From NCBI RefSeq assembly GCF_000285535.1, contig NZ_HE610986.1, positions 1,091,671 through 1,155,670 on the forward strand: a stretch of 64,000 nt of DNA. Reading direction: 5' to 3'. The notes below the pieces were generated by a model that was not told where the DNA came from, did not search any database, and saw only the letters and a program-made list of their open reading frames with translations. A program made the translations under genes and the position numbers. Shown piece after piece: positions 61,473-64,000 of the stretch; within the stretch, counting starts at the first letter, position 1; every line of letters begins with the position of its first letter. Source of the DNA: Bacillus timonensis. Its GTDB lineage: Bacteria > Bacillota > Bacilli > Bacillales > Bacillaceae_L.

Positions 61473-61737
61473 TCATCTTTTCTCCTTCACATTGAAATAT
61501 TCGCTTATAACTTTCGTCTGGCACATTAACACCCAATTTTCTCCAACTTAAGTAAAAGGTTCATTATAAAAATTAAGTTACCATTTATATAGTTCGAATC
61601 ATTCTTTTTATTTTGCTCCTTTATCTTTAACTTTAGCAGAAAAAGGGAGGTATATCATCTGATGTGTAAAAAAAACCAACGAAACCAGTCACACATTATT
61701 TTCTATTCCCTCTTCATAATTCTATATACTTATGAAA

Positions 61738-61765
61738 AAACCTTCAGCATCATGCTGAAGGTTTT
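61738..61765 (-). terminator. Terminator of the M23 peptidase gene
   Basis: Perfect 13-bp arms AAACCTTCAGCAT and ATGCTGAAGGTTT with a 1-nt centre (effective loop larger) are followed by T residues on the minus strand. Confidence 0.8.
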
Positions 61766-61776
61766 AAATGTGTTTT

Positions 61777-63210
61777 TTATAAATAATCTAACGGGTTTTT
61801 CAAAGCCCCATTTATATATAATTCAAAATGCAAGTGAGTTCCAGTTGAGTTACCAGTTGACCCCATTACACCAATTTGTTGTCCCTTTGTTACCGTTTGT
61901 CCAACTTTTACTTGTATGGAAGACATATGCGCATAAATTGTTTTCATACCATTGTTATGGTTAATCACAACTTTATTACCAAAACTTCCAGAATACCCCG
62001 CTTCAACAACGGTTCCATTGTCAGCTGCTTTAATCGCATAATTACTTGGTCTTGCAATATCAAGACCTTTATGGAGCCTTCCCCATCTATATCCAACATG
62101 ACTAGAAATATATCCACCGACTGTTGGCCAAGCAAGTTGACCAGATCCTCTTGATGGAACAACCTTTGTTCCCTTTTCTATAACCTCGGTCACAGGCTCT
62201 TTTACGACTACTTCATTCACTTTTTTCGTTTCCGCAGTCACACCATTAACCATTTTATATTCGTAGTGTACAGTCTTTTCACCTTCTTGACCTTCTTGGG
62301 TTACTTTTCTGTCACCTTTGTACATATTTGAATTTTCATTTACCTTTGTTTCAAACTTGATTGTTTCCTTTTTATTTTGCTCCATTTTCACAATTACTGT
62401 TAAAAATGGCTTATAAGCTGTTACATTCAGTTCTTGTCCAATTTGAAGAAGAGTATCTTCTTTCATCCCTGGATTTAAAGCTAGCAATTCCGTTGTCTCT
62501 AAATCATGGTCTACTGCGATGGAACCTAGTACATCACCCTCTTTAACCTGATACTTTTTCTCCTCTAAAGTACCTTTATTAAGCAATGTTACAGTATCAG
62601 CAGGGCTATGAACTTGTTCTGGAGAAACTTTTCCATCAGAAATTGAAACTTTTTCATTAAATGAAACGTCTAATAAACGAGATTGTCCTTCAGCTAATGC
62701 TGGTAAAGGCTCTTCTGAGTTTGCTCTAGCTTCAAGCTCCTGCAGCTGTTCTTCTTTTACATACTGCAATTTAAGTTGTTTTAGAGCTTCTTTCGCATCT
62801 TCTTCATTTTTAAGATATGCGACAGGTTCTCCATCAACTGTAATTGCCTTAGCTTCTGCAGCAATTTCAATCTCAGTTTCTAATTTTTTTGCAGTTGTTT
62901 CATTGTTAAAAGTAGGAAGAAATGCATGTTCTTCAATAACGGATACATTATCTGCAACTAAAGATAGTCCTTGAAACTCATCCTGTAAAGAATCTATCTT
63001 CTGGTCAACTACTTTTTCAACAACATTTTTAGAATCAACAGTTCCTACTCTTTGACCATCTATGTATACGTGATAAACGGTTTGGATTTTCGTATCTGCT
63101 GATACAGTACCAAACACAAGTGTTGATAGTGCAATGGATGCGATTGTAACTCGCTTTAATAATTTTATGTGTTTTCTTGGTGTTTTTTCTTTTTTATTTT
63201 GATCTGACAC
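61777..63210 (-). CDS. Exported M23 endopeptidase with LysM and G5 domains
   Basis: 477 residues. A basic N-terminus and helix (about 18-38, ending GTVSAD) act as signal or anchor. A long coiled-coil-like region (about 45-200), LysM (about 220-265, YQVKEGDVLGSIAVDH), G5 (about 270-345) and M23 (about 355-477) follow. The M23 zinc ligands are His in RLHKGLD with the Asp of that motif, and His in GTHLHFELY. It cuts peptide cross-links in peptidoglycan. Its location between dnaC and walR is recurrent in Bacillus, and WalR control is likely. Confidence 0.9.
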   Translation of the reverse strand: MSDQNKKEKTPRKHIKLLKRVTIASIALSTLVFGTVSADTKIQTVYHVYIDGQRVGTVDSKNVVEKVVDQKIDSLQDEFQGLSLVADNVSVIEEHAFLPTFNNETTAKKLETEIEIAAEAKAITVDGEPVAYLKNEEDAKEALKQLKLQYVKEEQLQELEARANSEEPLPALAEGQSRLLDVSFNEKVSISDGKVSPEQVHSPADTVTLLNKGTLEEKKYQVKEGDVLGSIAVDHDLETTELLALNPGMKEDTLLQIGQELNVTAYKPFLTVIVKMEQNKKETIKFETKVNENSNMYKGDRKVTQEGQEGEKTVHYEYKMVNGVTAETKKVNEVVVKEPVTEVIEKGTKVVPSRGSGQLAWPTVGGYISSHVGYRWGRLHKGLDIARPSNYAIKAADNGTVVEAGYSGSFGNKVVINHNNGMKTIYAHMSSIQVKVGQTVTKGQQIGVMGSTGNSTGTHLHFELYINGALKNPLDYL

Positions 63211-63390
63211 GTTCTTTCCTCCCTGAACAAAGGTTGCTTGTCCGAATTATTCGTTCATCTCACCTCGTGAGTTGAAAAGCGTTGTCTCACAAAATACGCC
63301 AAGACGTATTTGATAGTTCGACAAATCTCTCTATTTTACACTTTATTAATTTACCATAGAATTTGAAAAATAGTATAATAGTTTCCAATA

Positions 63391-63407
63391 TGTAATATAA
63401 TTGTAGT
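63391..63407 (+). promoter_or_regulatory. Possible WalR box upstream of the M23 gene
   Basis: TGTAAT, 5 bases, TGTAGT fits the WalR direct repeat (TGTWAH-N5-TGTWAH) with one mismatch. It is 181 bp before the M23 start and in the reverse orientation, so it is only a candidate. Confidence 0.3.
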
Positions 63408-63594
63408 ATTACTGTAAATTTTTTACACAAAAATTGTAGGAATTTGACATCCTTATGAGCCTTTCCTCTCATAAAACCCCGCACTTTTTAAGACATTATG
63501 TCGTTTTTCTATATCGAAAGACATCATTTTAAAATGTTACAATTGGCATAGAAAAGGATATCCTATTATTTTTATTTTCCCGGACTGTTTTGAA

Positions 63595-63700
63595 AACACT
63601 TGTCAGACAAGGCGCGCAGCTGAGCGAAGACGCGAATAGACGTTGCCGGATGAGCGCAACGAGAGCGTCGAGCAACGCATTATGCGAGCTTTTGTCAACA
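63595..63700. repeat. GC-rich structured intergenic repeat
   Basis: About 105 bp of locally high GC within an AT-rich gap begins GTCAGACAAGGCGCGCAG and ends GCGAGCTTTTGTCAAC. Terminal GACAA/TTGTC are inverted, and internal words GACGTTGCCGG, GCAACGAGAGCGTCG and GCAACGC can pair. It looks like a dispersed bacillar repeat, not a gene. The rest of the 63.2-63.7 kb gap has no gene. Confidence 0.5.
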
Positions 63701-63704
63701 ATCT

Positions 63705-63735
63705 AAAAGGACGTGTCATTTTGACACGTCCTTTT
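63705..63735 (-). terminator. Terminator of dnaC
   Basis: Perfect 14-bp arms AAAAGGACGTGTCA and TGACACGTCCTTTT begin directly after the dnaC stop codon. Confidence 0.85.
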
Positions 63736-64000
63736 TTATGCCCCTGGTGGGATTCCGACATCATCAAATCTCCGTTCGAGATTGACGAATTTATTGTATT
63801 CTTTTACGAATGCTAACGAAACTGTTCCAACTGGACCATTACGTTGTTTTGCAATAATAATCTCAATAATATTTTTATTCTCCGATTCTTTGTCGTAATA
63901 ATCATCACGATATAAGAATGCAACAATATCGGCATCCTGCTCGATACTTCCTGATTCACGGATGTCTGACATCATTGGACGCTTGTCCTGTCTTTGTTCA
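63736..64000 (-). CDS. dnaC: Replicative DNA helicase DnaC (DnaB family), C-terminal part
   Basis: Only the last about 87 residues lie in the window; the gene runs past the right edge. [35 protein letters not shown] is the conserved RecA-like core end with the arginine-finger region, and [22 protein letters not shown] completes the fold. It is the hexameric helicase that unwinds DNA at the fork. Confidence 0.95.
   Translation of the reverse strand, partial: EQRQDKRPMMSDIRESGSIEQDADIVAFLYRDDYYDKESENKNIIEIIIAKQRNGPVGTVSLAFVKEYNKFVNLERRFDDVGIPPGA

Noticed and set aside
61662-61964. Plus-strand 100-codon frame with AGGGAGG upstream, near the end of the M23 gene
   Set aside because: It runs through the M23 terminator and antisense to the conserved M23 catalytic domain; the encoded sequence is low-complexity and unlike a protein family.
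1-64000. CRISPR array, rRNA or tRNA genes
   Set aside because: No regular spacer-repeat array and no tRNA or rRNA signature was seen on either strand. The iterons at 10467 are too short and irregular for CRISPR, and the 105-bp units at the left edge have no spacers.

Overview
The window is a 64-kb piece of a Bacillaceae (Firmicutes) chromosome from the left flank of the replication origin. The right end carries dnaC (replicative helicase) followed by the walR-walK-walH-walI-walJ operon. Further left lie htrC, rlmH with its DnaA-box cluster, ahpCF and the cidR-cidA-cidB cluster, as in Bacillus relatives. Further support comes from AT-rich DNA, strong AGGAGG ribosome sites, frequent TTG/GTG starts, a proline T-box, a PerR-like box, a CcpA cre site and a perfect parS site. 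oriC should lie to the right, so minus-strand genes run with the replication fork. The genus cannot be fixed from the sequence alone.

Layout. 1-10.7 kb: a 105-bp tandem repeat, a decayed ABC transporter tail, an IT-superfamily transporter, an NCS1 permease, a lectin pseudogene, a TDT carrier, a divergent HPr-kinase paralogue, a rhodanese, an RlmI-like methyltransferase, and a complete plasmid-type parM-parR partition module with an iterated centromere. 10.7-28.5 kb: proBA under a T-box, ahpCF, a copper oxidase lipoprotein, OpuD-type betaine uptake, other transporters, cidRAB, a LysM-3D cell-wall protein and small metabolic genes. 28.6-37.4 kb: a sugar-acid (aldonate) catabolic cluster of CdaR-type regulator, glycerate kinase, KdgT permease, LarA-type nickel epimerase/racemase, split UxaA-type dehydratase, D-threonate-type kinase and PdxA2-type dehydrogenase, with a cre site at its head.

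37.4-48.2 kb is accessory: a 25-residue ORF with its own promoter and terminator, a staygreen homologue, a PAS protein behind an Fnr-type box, a DUF559 nuclease between two copies of a 245-bp repeat, a TetR/M28-peptidase pair, a broken rhuM and a TauE exporter. The 3' end of rlmH is repeated twice within 2 kb downstream, with imperfect inverted repeats beside each extra copy. This is the layout of SCC elements integrated at rlmH. No recombinase gene is in view.

48.2-64 kb is the conserved origin-proximal block. It is interrupted between walJ and htrC by an lnrJKLMN-like two-component/ABC exporter cassette that lies between two oppositely oriented copies of a dispersed Bacillus-type repeat. 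The strongest leads are the SCC-like rlmH attachment sites, the chromosomal parMRC module and the sugar-acid cluster, whose kinase appears to start at an ATA codon.
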